Shown piece by piece: positions 47,055 through 55,228 of a stretch of 64,000 nucleotides of DNA; position 1 is the first letter of the stretch, and every line of letters begins with the position of its first letter. The position numbers and the translations under genes are program-made. This stretch comes from Priestia endophytica DSM 13796 (GTDB taxonomy: Bacteria > Bacillota > Bacilli > Bacillales > Bacillaceae_H): assembly GCF_900115845.1 (NCBI RefSeq), contig NZ_FOXX01000010.1, positions 1 through 64,000 of the forward strand, in the 5' to 3' direction. The notes beneath the pieces are model-generated. The model was not told the DNA's origin. It did not search any database and saw only the letters and a program-made list of their open reading frames with translations.

Positions 47055-48497
47055 TTAATGAATCTTACCTTCTGCTTTTTGGTGAGGTTTAACTGAAAAA
47101 GGAATTTGAACTTTAAAAGTACTCCCTTTATTTAGTTCACTCGAAACGGCAATGGTTCCTTGATGAACGTCTACAATCAATTTTGCAATCGAGAGACCTA
47201 AACCATGTCCGGCGATTTGTTTTGAACGTGCTTTATCCTCTCTGTAAAAGCGTTCAAATATCAGATTATAACTTTCAGGGGCAATACCGATGCCTGTATC
47301 TTTAACAATCATTTGAAATATTTGAGGATTAGAGGATTCAATGGATAAAGTCAGGTAAACCTCTCCTCCGTTCGGTGTATACTTCACTGCATTATCCAGT
47401 AAAATGTATAACAATTGAGTTAGTCTTTCTGAATCTCCTCGTATCAGCAACTGATTAGGAGCTTGTACATAAAGCTTGATTTGCTTTCTTTGTGCTAACG
47501 TTTCAATAGAATGAACTGTATTCTCAACAGCGGGACGAAAGTCAAATATCTCATCCGCCCGTTCTATTAGGTCTGAATCTGAACGAGCTAATGTCAGTAA
47601 AGCACTCACTAGTTTCGTCATCCTTTTGACTTCTTCCTTCATCGTTCCTAATAATTTTTGAGCATAGTCCTTTTCATTTAGGGTTCCGACCATTTCAATG
47701 GCATTAATTGAAGAAAGGAGGACACTTAAAGGGGTTCGCAACTCATGAGAAGCATCAGCCGCAAACTCTTTTTGTCGAGAAAAGGCTCGCGTAATTGGGA
47801 TCATCGCTTTCTTTGACATTAAGTAGCTAATATATACCGCCACACCAGCGAACAAAATAATGATTCCGAGTAAAAGAATCGGCAGCCGTTTAAATGAATC
47901 ATAAACAAAGGAAATATTCTTTCCCATATAAAGCATTCCAATCAATTGATCTTGATAATAAATCGGTTGACCGGTAATCATAAGACGGACTTCTTGAACA
48001 TTCGTAGAATCAGACGGTGTATTCTTCAGGATTTCTTCATCTCTCATATCCTCTACCTGAACGACTGCTTGACGTATTTCATTATGTTTTGGAGTCCAAT
48101 TCTTCACTAAATCTGTTAATTGGTTACGTAGTGGAGGAACCATTTCATCTCCTACAAGTAGATTCCCCTGAGGATCTGTTACATAATAAAAAAACCGATC
48201 ATAATCCGCAACAATAAGATCTTGACTTTCCCTTTTTTGAAAAGCTTCTCTTCCATTTTCCCTTAAATAATCTTCTACAAGATTTGTTTCTCGTCTAACT
48301 AATATTCCTAGTTCATGTTTTTGACCATTTAAATTAACTGTGTAAAATACTAAATAAACAATTGTCACAATAGCAATAAGAAACAGTATAAGCAGTCCAC
48401 TGTATAAAAGTGTTAAGCGTGCTTGAGTGCTTTTAAAAAGGTCCCTTTCCCGCCGCTTTTTCACATTGCGTATACGTGAAAGAAAGTTAATTTTCAC
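47055..48497 (-). CDS. Sensor histidine kinase
   Basis: A 480-residue membrane kinase. Helices at about 25-50 and 205-228 flank an extracellular sensor domain of some 155 residues. The dimerisation box AADASHELRTPLSVLLSS carries the phospho-His. The ATPase boxes are LLDNAVKYTPNGG (N), DTGIGIAP (G1) and GHGLGLSIAKLIV (G2). The start is GTG and overlaps the end of the response regulator by 11 bases, so the two are translationally coupled. A related but broken kinase follows upstream at 49240-50481. The signal is unknown; the neighbouring genes point to envelope stress or wall glycan state. Confidence 0.93.
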   Translation of the reverse strand: MKINFLSRIRNVKKRRERDLFKSTQARLTLLYSGLLILFLIAIVTIVYLVFYTVNLNGQKHELGILVRRETNLVEDYLRENGREAFQKRESQDLIVADYDRFFYYVTDPQGNLLVGDEMVPPLRNQLTDLVKNWTPKHNEIRQAVVQVEDMRDEEILKNTPSDSTNVQEVRLMITGQPIYYQDQLIGMLYMGKNISFVYDSFKRLPILLLGIIILFAGVAVYISYLMSKKAMIPITRAFSRQKEFAADASHELRTPLSVLLSSINAIEMVGTLNEKDYAQKLLGTMKEEVKRMTKLVSALLTLARSDSDLIERADEIFDFRPAVENTVHSIETLAQRKQIKLYVQAPNQLLIRGDSERLTQLLYILLDNAVKYTPNGGEVYLTLSIESSNPQIFQMIVKDTGIGIAPESYNLIFERFYREDKARSKQIAGHGLGLSIAKLIVDVHQGTIAVSSELNKGSTFKVQIPFSVKPHQKAEGKIH

Positions 48498-49161
48498 ACT
48501 TATACCCCACCCCTCTTATACTTTGGATCATATCATGCTTCCCAAATTGACCGAGTTTCTTTCTTAATAGCTTAACTGTTGCATCAATCGTTTTAATGGA
48601 CACATCTGTATCATATCCCCAAATTCGATCAAGAATCAGTTCACGAGGTAATACTTGTCCCCTATTTTGCAGTAATAAGTCTAACAATTGAAATTCACGC
48701 GGACTTAACTGAATCTCTTGGTCATCTTGAAAAACTGTTTGACTTGTGCGATTTAACACCATATCAAGGAGATGAATTTCTTCTTCCTTGATAGGAGCAT
48801 AATTTCGACGCGAAAGAGCACGCAAACGGGCAAGTAACTCCTCAATTTCAAACGGTTTAATAAGATAGTCATCTGCCCCTGAATCAAGACCTTCTATCCG
48901 ATTTTGGACAGTATCCTTTGCTGTTAACATTAAAATCGCTCCAGAATACCCCTTTTTTCTTAAACGGCGGCATACTTCTACTCCATCTCCCTTTGGCATC
49001 ATCCAGTCTAGTATTAAAATTTCATAGTGAGCAGCAAGAGCATACTCATAGGCATCTGCTCCTTCCATTACCCAATCTACTTTATATCCCTCTTTCTTTT
49101 TAAGCATAAAACTTATTAATTCACCAAGTTGCAAGTCATCTTCTGCTAAGAGGATATTCAT
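48487..49161 (-). CDS. OmpR-family response regulator
   Basis: A 224-residue regulator. The receiver domain starts NILLAEDDLQLGELI, with the phospho-Asp in LILDWMMPKGDG, Thr in LMLTAKD and Lys in LIKPF. The winged helix has LSPREFQLLDLLLQNRGQVL and the recognition segment DVSIKTIDATVKLLRKKLG. The start is taken at 49161 because AAAGGAG lies 12 bases before it; an ATG 21 bases upstream overlaps that site. It is the best candidate to bind the TTTTCAC direct repeats, whose 11-bp period is normal for this family. That link is inferred. Confidence 0.93.
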   Translation of the reverse strand: MNILLAEDDLQLGELISFMLKKKEGYKVDWVMEGADAYEYALAAHYEILILDWMMPKGDGVEVCRRLRKKGYSGAILMLTAKDTVQNRIEGLDSGADDYLIKPFEIEELLARLRALSRRNYAPIKEEEIHLLDMVLNRTSQTVFQDDQEIQLSPREFQLLDLLLQNRGQVLPRELILDRIWGYDTDVSIKTIDATVKLLRKKLGQFGKHDMIQSIRGVGYKCEN

Positions 49162-49239
49162 TATTAACAAACTCCTTTTCATTATTTATCTAGTAGTAAA
49201 TTATTAAAACTCTCGTATTTTATATATATAATTCCTATA

Positions 49240-50481
49240 TATATTCAGCACTCTCAGGGTCACTTCCAATCCCTATATCTTGTACGCCTATTTGAAATAT
49301 TTGAGGACTAGAGGATTCAATGGACAAAATTAAGTAAACCTCGCCTCTGTTTGGTATATACTTCACTGCATTACTTAATAAATTGTATAACAATCGGGTT
49401 AGTCTTGCTTGGTCTCCTCGTATGAGCAGCTGACTTGGTCTTGTAAATGAGGCTTAATTTGTTTTTTTGTTGCTAAATTTTCAATAGAATGAACGTTTTT
49501 CTTGACAGGAGGGCGGAAATTGAATGTTTTATCTGGTCGTTCTATTATGCCCGGATCTGAACGAGCTAATGTCAGTAAAGTGCTTACTGATTTCGTCATT
49601 TTCTTGACTTCTTTTTTCATCGTTTCTAATAATTTTGAAGCATATTCTTTTCTACTTAAATTTTCGTTCATCTCCATCGATTTAATTGAAGATAAAAGTA
49701 TACTTAGAGGAGTTTGCAGTTCATGAGACACATCAGCAACAAACTCCTTTTGTCGAGAAAAAGCTTGAGTAATCGGTATCATCGCTTTTTTTGACATTAA
49801 GTGGCTAATATATACTGCCACACCACCAAATAAAATAAGAATTCCCATTAAGAGAAGCGGCAGCCGTTTAAATGAATCATAAACAAAAGAAATATTCTTT
49901 CCCATATAAAGTGTTCCAATCAATTGATCTCGATAATAAATTGATTGACCTGCAATCATAAGCCGGACTTCCTGAACATTCGTAAAATCAGGCGATGTAT
50001 CATTTAGGATTTCTTTATCTCTCATATCCTTTACTTGAACGACTGCTTGACGTATTTCATTGTGTTTTGGAGTCCAATTCTTCACTAAATTTGTTAATTG
50101 GTTACGTAGTGGAGGAACCATTTCATCTCCTACAAGTAAATTACCTTGAGGATTGGTTATATAGTAGAAAAAGTGATCATGATTCGCGACAATGAGGTCT
50201 TGATTTTCCCCCTCTTGAAAAGTTTCTCTTTCATTCTCCATTAAATAATCTTCTACAAGATTTGCCTCCCGCTTAATCGTAGATTCTAATTCACGTTCTT
50301 GGTTATTAAAAATGTTGATGTAAAGCAATAAATAAATCCCTATGATAAAGAGAATAAGAAATAGCACAAGAATCGCACTAAATAAAAAAGTCAAGCTAGT
50401 TTGAGTGCTTCTGACTATATCTTTTCTCTTTCTATTTCGTGATTTACGGATATTCAACAAAAAATTAAGCCTCAAATTCAT
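49240..50481 (-). pseudogene. Duplicate sensor histidine kinase, degraded
   Basis: The first 335 codons closely match the intact kinase at 47055-48497, with the same sensor domain and helices; the phospho-His box reads VADVSHELQTPLSILLSS. After about codon 340 the frame is lost: the ATPase domain survives only as out-of-frame homology (about 49250-49440, including the region for NRGEVYLILSIESS) and the G boxes are missing. The uninterrupted frame stops at 49399. It could still make a sensor-plus-dimerisation protein that pairs with the intact kinase. No second response regulator remains. Confidence 0.8.
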
Positions 50482-50616
50482 AGCTCCCCCATCTTATATT
50501 TCCATGAATGTATGATTTTCTAATAATAACTAAATTGTTTGAAATTGGAGATTATTTCTGATTAACTCTTCTATCTTATTTATTCCATATTATTATTCTT
50601 TTTTAAATGGTCTTAG

Positions 50617-50757
50617 TTTTATAAAGAGACTAACAAAGAGCTTTTAGAAGAAACCGGAAAAAGTTTAAAAAAAGCATTTGAGTATCAAGGTATTTATACA
50701 AAAGGTGATTTTCATAATATTCAAGGAAAAATTATAAATTTAATTAAAAGAGGTTAG
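50617..50757 (+). pseudogene. Coding fragment, unknown
   Basis: An open stretch without a start reads FYKETNKELLEETGKSLKKA then FEYQGIYTKGDFHNIQGKII and ends NLIKRG-TAG. It looks like the helical C-terminus of a lost gene. Nothing identifies the family. The rest of 50482-50616 shows no gene. Confidence 0.35.
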
Positions 50758-50784
50758 GCACACGAAAGATGCCCAACCCCTTTT
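50751..50784. terminator. Short terminator hairpin
   Basis: GGTTaGGCA-N9-TGCCcAACC followed by CCTTTTG on plus. It closes the coding fragment on its left and is convergent with the small gene at 50800. Confidence 0.55.
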
Positions 50785-50799
50785 GTTACCTGACTCGTT

Positions 50800-51006
50800 C
50801 TAATCAATCGTTTTCTGATTCAGATTTTTCTTTTCCACCCATCCTCCTTTGTAGAAAAATTGAATACATTCTTCTATTGCAGCTGTTCGGCTACACTTCA
50901 TGTTTCTTGCTAATTCATTTAGTTGTCTCATGGACTCCTGCTTAATTTTTAATGTCATTCTCTGGCGATTATATGGTACACGGCATGAATTCATAGATTG
51001 ATTCAT
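50800..51006 (-). CDS. Small ribbon-helix-helix-like protein
   Basis: A 68-residue protein whose core, RMTLKIKQESMRQLNELARN then MKCSRTAAIEECIQFFYKG, fits an RHH/CopG fold: a short strand with alternating residues followed by two helices. Such proteins are small DNA-binding repressors, often of toxin-antitoxin pairs or plasmid genes. No partner toxin gene is visible beside it. AAGGAGAAGG stands directly before the ATG. It follows the secreted repeat gene by 57 bp on the same strand, so they may share a transcript. Confidence 0.65.
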   Translation of the reverse strand: MNQSMNSCRVPYNRQRMTLKIKQESMRQLNELARNMKCSRTAAIEECIQFFYKGGWVEKKNLNQKTID

Positions 51007-51063
51007 CCTTCTCCTTCTTTCCTATGATTCCACATTCAAAGGAAGAATTTCCTCTTTCTATAT

Positions 51064-51585
51064 TTAAAGTTTAAGATGTTGTTGGATTTCTATCTTGAGA
51101 GTGCTAAGTGTTTTTCCATCTACTTTAAGACCTAACTTCTTCGCTTGTTTATGAAGGTTTTGATATTCTTCAATTTCTTTCTTTAAAGTATCCGGTGTTT
51201 TTCCATCTGGTTCAAGACCTAACTTTTTCGCTTGTTTATGGAGGTTTTGACATTCTTCAATTTCTTTCTTTAGAGTATCCGGTGTTTTTCCATCTGGTTC
51301 AAGACCTAATTTCTTTGCTTGTTTATGGAGATTTTGACCCTCTTCAATTTCTTTCTTTAAAACATCTGCTTTTTTTCCATCCACTTTAATATTCAGTTTC
51401 TTTGCCTCAGTTTGTAGTTTTTTCAACTCTATGCTTACTGTAGTCTTATCGTGCGATACAGAAGCTTCCACTCCAGTTGATGAATGGGTTTCCTTTTCGG
51501 CTGCAAACGTAGAAGACGCTCCTAACATGTTCAAACCTAAAGCTCCAGCCATCACATATCCCAATACCTTTTTCTTATTTATCAT
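51064..51585 (-). CDS. Secreted protein with 29-residue tandem repeats
   Basis: A 173-residue exported protein. The signal peptide is MINKKKVLGYVMAGALGLNM with cleavage after STFAA. The mature part has about 3.5 repeats of 29 residues: LKKEIEExQNLHKQAKKLGL followed by EPDGKTPDT. Each repeat looks like two helices joined by a turn with DGK, reminiscent of SAP/HeH-type or surface-binding repeats. The start at 51585 is supported by GAGGAGG 9 bases upstream; an in-frame TTG at 51603 would include that site. The TTTTCAC promoter lies 144 bp upstream. Function unknown; wall or glycan binding is a guess. Confidence 0.8.
   Translation of the reverse strand: MINKKKVLGYVMAGALGLNMLGASSTFAAEKETHSSTGVEASVSHDKTTVSIELKKLQTEAKKLNIKVDGKKADVLKKEIEEGQNLHKQAKKLGLEPDGKTPDTLKKEIEECQNLHKQAKKLGLEPDGKTPDTLKKEIEEYQNLHKQAKKLGLKVDGKTLSTLKIEIQQHLKL
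51107..51390 (-). repeat. Tandem 87-bp coding repeat
   Basis: The sequence TGTTTTTCCATCTGG recurs with an exact 87-bp period at about 51107, 51194, 51281 and 51368 (the outer two diverged). The middle copies are nearly identical, so copy number may vary between strains by slippage or recombination. Confidence 0.85.
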
Positions 51586-51728
51586 TGTATTTTTCCTCCT
51601 CAATATTTTAACTTAGGGGGCTTCTCTTCCTTAAAAGATGAATCTTTTCTAATCCAGTACCACTCAATTCGCAAAAGGTTCAAAAACTAAGAAGAAGATA
51701 GGTTGAAAATTGTACCTCCCCTTTCACA

Positions 51729-51768
51729 ATTTAAACTCTATCAAGGAAAAGTGAAAATTAAATGAAAA
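51729..51768 (-). promoter_or_regulatory. TTTTCAC direct-repeat promoter of secreted repeat gene
   Basis: On the minus strand TTTTCATTTAA and TTTTCAC (plus 51751-51768) are 11 bp apart and TTTAAAT starts 22 bases from the second repeat. The 3' flank CCTTGATAGAG resembles the flanks CTCGATAAAG and TTAGATAGAG at the two transpeptidase-type copies. Confidence 0.65.
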
Positions 51769-52103
51769 CGAACAAGGTTATACTTAGATACCTTGATAAA
51801 GAATCAATTTCGTATACTTCATTCCAATACAGAAGGATAGAAGCCAGATATCTTCGCGAACTTACCTTTTATTAACTAGATTAGTGACAGATATTTGAAA
51901 CTAGAAGGATTTAGAATTTCTTAGACGAAGTAAACAATTTGATTTATGAGGATATCGACGAACTTCTTTCTCCTCTCAATTGAAGCTCATTAAAGATTAC
52001 ATTATGAGGGATGTTATAAATGATGATGTTGATTAAAGTAGAATGTCTTTAGCTCTCCAGTATTCTGAATAAATAAAGTTACCCATAGAAAAAACAAATA
52101 AGG
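51769..52103. other. Intergenic gap downstream of transpeptidase gene
   Basis: No gene, clear hairpin or repeat was seen in these 335 bases beyond AT-rich sequence. Confidence 0.4.
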
Positions 52104-52643
52104 TTATGAGCGTATGTCATACCCATATAAATCAGTTAATTCTCCAAAACTTTTGTAAGAATACGTAATAACCACTGGCGTTCCTACTTGAACTTGATTA
52201 AAGAGCTTCTCAATGGCCGTATTATCCATTCTAATGCAACCTTGGCTTACGTATTTCCCAATAGAATTCGGATTGTTGTTTCCATGGATAGCATACGTAT
52301 CACCGGATGTGCCATTCGCATTTATTCCTAACCAACGCTTACCCAATGGATTTCTTGAATCTCCTCCAGGGATATTACCTATATAATAGGGGCGGTTTTT
52401 GATTTTGTTTACAATTTTAAAAAAACCTACTGGTGTTTTATCCCAACTCATTCCTGTAGCTACAGGTTCTAGCATCTCCAAGGAACCGTTGCGAAAATAA
52501 GCAATTTTATTGTAATACTTATTAACAATAATGAGATCTTGATCATCTGTTGTACTAGCTTCTGTTTGTTCACCTGCAATTCCACATAACGAGACCATAA
52601 GTAAAATAAAAATAGTCATTGATTTTAGTAACATGTGTTTCAT
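52104..52643 (-). CDS. Secreted L,D-transpeptidase (YkuD domain)
   Basis: A 179-residue exported enzyme. The signal peptide covers about residues 1-30 (MTIFILLMVSLCGIAGEQTE). The YkuD catalytic motif runs from His120 in YAIHGNNNP to Cys136 in VSQGCIRMD, complete with the conserved Ser, Gly and Arg. There is no LysM or peptidoglycan-binding domain. It would form 3-3 peptidoglycan cross-links or attach proteins to the wall, outside the cell. GGGGAG precedes the ATG. The promoter, leader hairpin and 5' end also exist as a dead copy at 36576-36795. Confidence 0.92.
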   Translation of the reverse strand: MKHMLLKSMTIFILLMVSLCGIAGEQTEASTTDDQDLIIVNKYYNKIAYFRNGSLEMLEPVATGMSWDKTPVGFFKIVNKIKNRPYYIGNIPGGDSRNPLGKRWLGINANGTSGDTYAIHGNNNPNSIGKYVSQGCIRMDNTAIEKLFNQVQVGTPVVITYSYKSFGELTDLYGYDIRS

Positions 52644-52680
52644 AATGCATACTCCCCTTTTATTCTTCTATATCAAACCG

Positions 52681-52711
52681 AAAAAGCACCTAACAAAGTA
52701 GGTGCTTCTTC
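52681..52711 (-). terminator. Terminator-like hairpin in transpeptidase leader
   Basis: On the minus strand AAGCACCTA-N6-TAGGTGCTTTTTC forms a stem with a T-run only a few bases after the predicted -10 box (52716-52722) and about 40 bases before the gene. Because it lies inside the transcript it may act as an attenuator. The paralogous dead copy keeps the same hairpin. Confidence 0.65.
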
Positions 52712-52715
52712 AGTA

Positions 52716-52786
52716 ATCTATACTTTATCGAGAAAAAGTGAAAATTAAGTGAAAATCAGTATAGATTATTAATAATTTATACTGAT
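52716..52786 (-). promoter_or_regulatory. TTTTCAC direct-repeat promoter and upstream dyad, transpeptidase gene
   Basis: On the minus strand TTTTCACTTAA and TTTTCAC (plus 52738-52755) are 11 bp apart and TATAGAT starts 22 bases from the second repeat. Just upstream, ATCAGTATA and TATACTGAT (52755-52786) form a 9-bp dyad around an AT-rich centre, which could bind a second regulator. Confidence 0.7.
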
Positions 52787-52890
52787 AACATAAAACACTA
52801 TACAAAACGTCCATCACTATAAAAGACATTATTTTCACATCTACTATATTTTACAATCCTAATTTTTCACATAACACTCTTATCTATAAT

Positions 52891-52926
52891 AAAAACGCTT
52901 AGATAATTAATTATCTAAGCGTTTTT
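52891..52926 (-). terminator. Terminator of beta-lactamase gene
   Basis: AAAAACGCTTAGATAATT and its exact complement form a perfect 36-base palindrome ending in a T-run, 58 bp past the beta-lactamase stop. Confidence 0.9.
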
Positions 52927-52983
52927 AACTAGCAGTATTCTTCTATAGATGATTTTAATTATTTTCTGTTTATCCTCTATTTT

Positions 52984-53808
52984 TCATTCTGTCATTAAGT
53001 TGTACTTTTTTAAGATATTTAATGTGATATTTTTAGCTTTTGTCCCCGAATCATCAACATTTGTTATGAAGACATAAGAATGATTGTCTACGTTTATAAA
53101 ACCAACATACCATCCTAGTCCCATATCAGACAGCCTTGTTCCCGTTTTCCCATAAAGTGTATAGTGATCTCCTTCCTCTTGAATCATCATTCGTTTGACC
53201 GCTTTCATAACTGGTTTATCAAAAGGAAGCTCTTCTTTATACAATTTTTCTATAAAGTTAGCTTGTTCAAGGGCACTAATTTTTAGAGAGCTATTTAACC
53301 AAAACTGATCAATTCCTCCACTAATATCTTCGTTTCCGTATGAGATGTTCCGTACCCACTCTTTCATACGCGGCTCTCCAATATCTCTAGCCATCTCTTG
53401 ATAATACCAAATGGCTGATTCACGCATAGCTGATCCAAGAGTATGATCGCGGTTCCAGGTATCAAATTCCCTCTTTACCCCATCCCAACGTTTTACATCA
53501 TATTCATCTCGAACAGCTTTAACTTGTAATCCAATTAACGCATTAGGCACCTTAAATGTAGATTCTGGTGTAAGCCTTGTAGTTGCTCTCTCCTTATTAT
53601 AAATAAAGGTTTTTCCTGTTTTAACATCACGTAATAAAAAAGTTCCATTCTCATTAGCGAAAAATTCATCAACATCTAGTTTGTTAATATGGAGTCTTTC
53701 TTTAGAAGCACGTTCTTTAGTTGGTGTTTGAGCTTGAGCTGTATAACCTAATATTCCTGTAAACAACAAAAAAATAAAAAGGTACATTAACTTTTTCAAT
53801 TTCAACAC
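52984..53808 (-). CDS. bla: Class D beta-lactamase
   Basis: A 274-residue secreted serine beta-lactamase or penicillin-binding relative. The signal peptide is residues 1-26 (ends YTAQAQ). STFK (83-86) holds the nucleophilic Ser and the Lys that is carbamylated in this class; SAI (131-133) stands for SxV, YGN (157-159) is the class D signature and KTG (221-223) the third motif. Length and motifs agree with the Bacillus class D enzymes (BPU/BSD-1/YbxI group), some of which hydrolyse penicillins. No blaR/blaI regulators are near, so expression may be constitutive or under a distant regulator. Confidence 0.92.
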   Translation of the reverse strand: MLKLKKLMYLFIFLLFTGILGYTAQAQTPTKERASKERLHINKLDVDEFFANENGTFLLRDVKTGKTFIYNKERATTRLTPESTFKVPNALIGLQVKAVRDEYDVKRWDGVKREFDTWNRDHTLGSAMRESAIWYYQEMARDIGEPRMKEWVRNISYGNEDISGGIDQFWLNSSLKISALEQANFIEKLYKEELPFDKPVMKAVKRMMIQEEGDHYTLYGKTGTRLSDMGLGWYVGFINVDNHSYVFITNVDDSGTKAKNITLNILKKYNLMTE

Positions 53809-53905
53809 CTCATTTAATTATTTAACAGATATATTCTATTGATATTTTTCAGAAAATTCAATAAAAACAAACTTTAAATTTGCCTTGTATACGATATACA
53901 AAACT

Positions 53906-53933
53906 AGTTAATATAATGTTGGTTATCAGACAT
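53906..53933 (+). other. dif-like XerC/XerD site 10
   Basis: Left arm AGTTAATATAA, spacer TGTTGG, right arm TTATCAGACAT. It lies 97 bp upstream of the beta-lactamase start, at the edge of the envelope-gene module. Confidence 0.55.
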
Positions 53934-54054
53934 AAATCACTCAGGAAAACTTTTTTAAAAATATATGTATATGAATCTATAAAATTAGACAGACTACTTA
54001 TGTATCCCTCTATTTATATAAAGTATTCTTTTTTACTAAAGGGTGTTCAAACAT

Positions 54055-54087
54055 AAATGAACCGTCCATTAATTGGACGGTTCATTT
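54055..54087 (-). terminator. Terminator of nitroreductase gene
   Basis: AAATGAACCGTCCA-N5-TGGACGGTTCATTT; 14-bp stem with T-runs on both strands, 83 bp past the nitroreductase stop. Confidence 0.85.
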
Positions 54088-54169
54088 ATTTCAGTCAATT
54101 TATAGCTAAACCAAATGAGTGACAATCCATATTTTTGAACAAGAGAGTTAAATATTTAGCTATCCTTTA

Positions 54170-54769
54170 TTATTTATAAATCTTTACACGATCTTCGAGA
54201 GAATTAAATTCTTTCTCACCTGGTTCCGTAGTTGGATTTCCAAAAGGCATTTGAGCAATTAATCTCCAATTAGAAGGGATATTCCATTCTTTTTTTACTT
54301 CATCATCAATAAGGGGGTTATAGTGTTGCAAAGACGCTCCTAGTCCTTCTGCTTCTAATGCAGACCATACTACTAATTGGTGCATACCTGATGCTTGATG
54401 TGACCAAAGAGGGAAGTTGTCAGCATACGAAGCGAACTGTTCCTGAAGACCTTCGATTACCTTTTCATCTTCAAAGAATAATACCGTTCCATATCCTGCT
54501 TTAAATGAGTCCATTTTCTGTTGGGTTCTAGTAAAATCTCTATCTCCCATAACTTTTCTTAAAGTCTCAGTTGTAATATTCCATAGTTTATCATGAGCTT
54601 CTCCTGTTAATACAACAAGACGTGCTGTTTGAGAGTTAAAAGCAGACGGGGTATATTTTACAGCAAATTCTACTATTTCTTTAATTCTCTCATCGGATAC
54701 TTGAACATCTTTATTAATTCCATAATACGAGCGTCTTTCTTTTAAGACTGAATAAAAATCTTTTGTCAT
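54170..54769 (-). CDS. Nitroreductase-family FMN oxidoreductase
   Basis: A 199-residue FMN-dependent NAD(P)H oxidoreductase. The FMN phosphate segment is ERRSYYGINKD, TPSAFNSQTARLVVL is the conserved Ser-Asn loop, and LGASLQHYNPLIDDEVKKEW followed by AQMPFGNP is the C-terminal cofactor segment. The type (YodC/MhqN/HBN1-like, about 200 residues) is often induced by quinones and nitro compounds. It is 35 kb away from the mhq cluster and has no MhqR box, so a link is only possible. It is a single-gene unit. Confidence 0.87.
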   Translation of the reverse strand: MTKDFYSVLKERRSYYGINKDVQVSDERIKEIVEFAVKYTPSAFNSQTARLVVLTGEAHDKLWNITTETLRKVMGDRDFTRTQQKMDSFKAGYGTVLFFEDEKVIEGLQEQFASYADNFPLWSHQASGMHQLVVWSALEAEGLGASLQHYNPLIDDEVKKEWNIPSNWRLIAQMPFGNPTTEPGEKEFNSLEDRVKIYK

Positions 54770-55066
54770 CAGATTTTTCCCCCTAGTATCATTTATTCTA
54801 AAATAAAATATCTTTAATTCAGTATAATTCTATATATTGAGAGTTTTAATGTCAAACATTTTTTGTAATTATTTGGTTTTAAATGTAAAAAATGAAAATT
54901 TAGCGCGATTAAATCCTAAAGACTACTTTCTTCTGCTAAAAAATATTGTGTGTAGGGCGGATTAATGAACAAATGGCTATTTTCCAGATTTTTCAGAGGC
55001 AGTCCGTAAACTGTTAGTTGTAGGTAGAAAATATACTTTATTTACATACCATACCTTTGAAAAAGT

Positions 55067-55138
55067 AAAAAAGCACAAACCCATTGAGTAGCAATGAGTT
55101 TGTGCTCTTTCTATTTCCTTAAATTTACTTTTACGGAC
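55067..55138 (+). repeat. Tailed hairpin repeat
   Basis: AAGCACAAACcCATTG and CAATGaGTTTGTGCT pair around a short loop, and the tail TTTACTTTTACGGAC follows (55124-55138). This is the most complete copy of the family seen at 101, 12414, 14288 and 32925. The gap 54770-55228 holds nothing else; the hairpin may terminate the leftward fbp gene. Confidence 0.65.
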
Positions 55139-55228
55139 AATTAAGCTATCATCAAAACTTAAATGAACGTCCTAACTGCCGGCAAAGCTTCTATAATTTA
55201 ATATGTTGTTATAATATTTTTTCAACTT

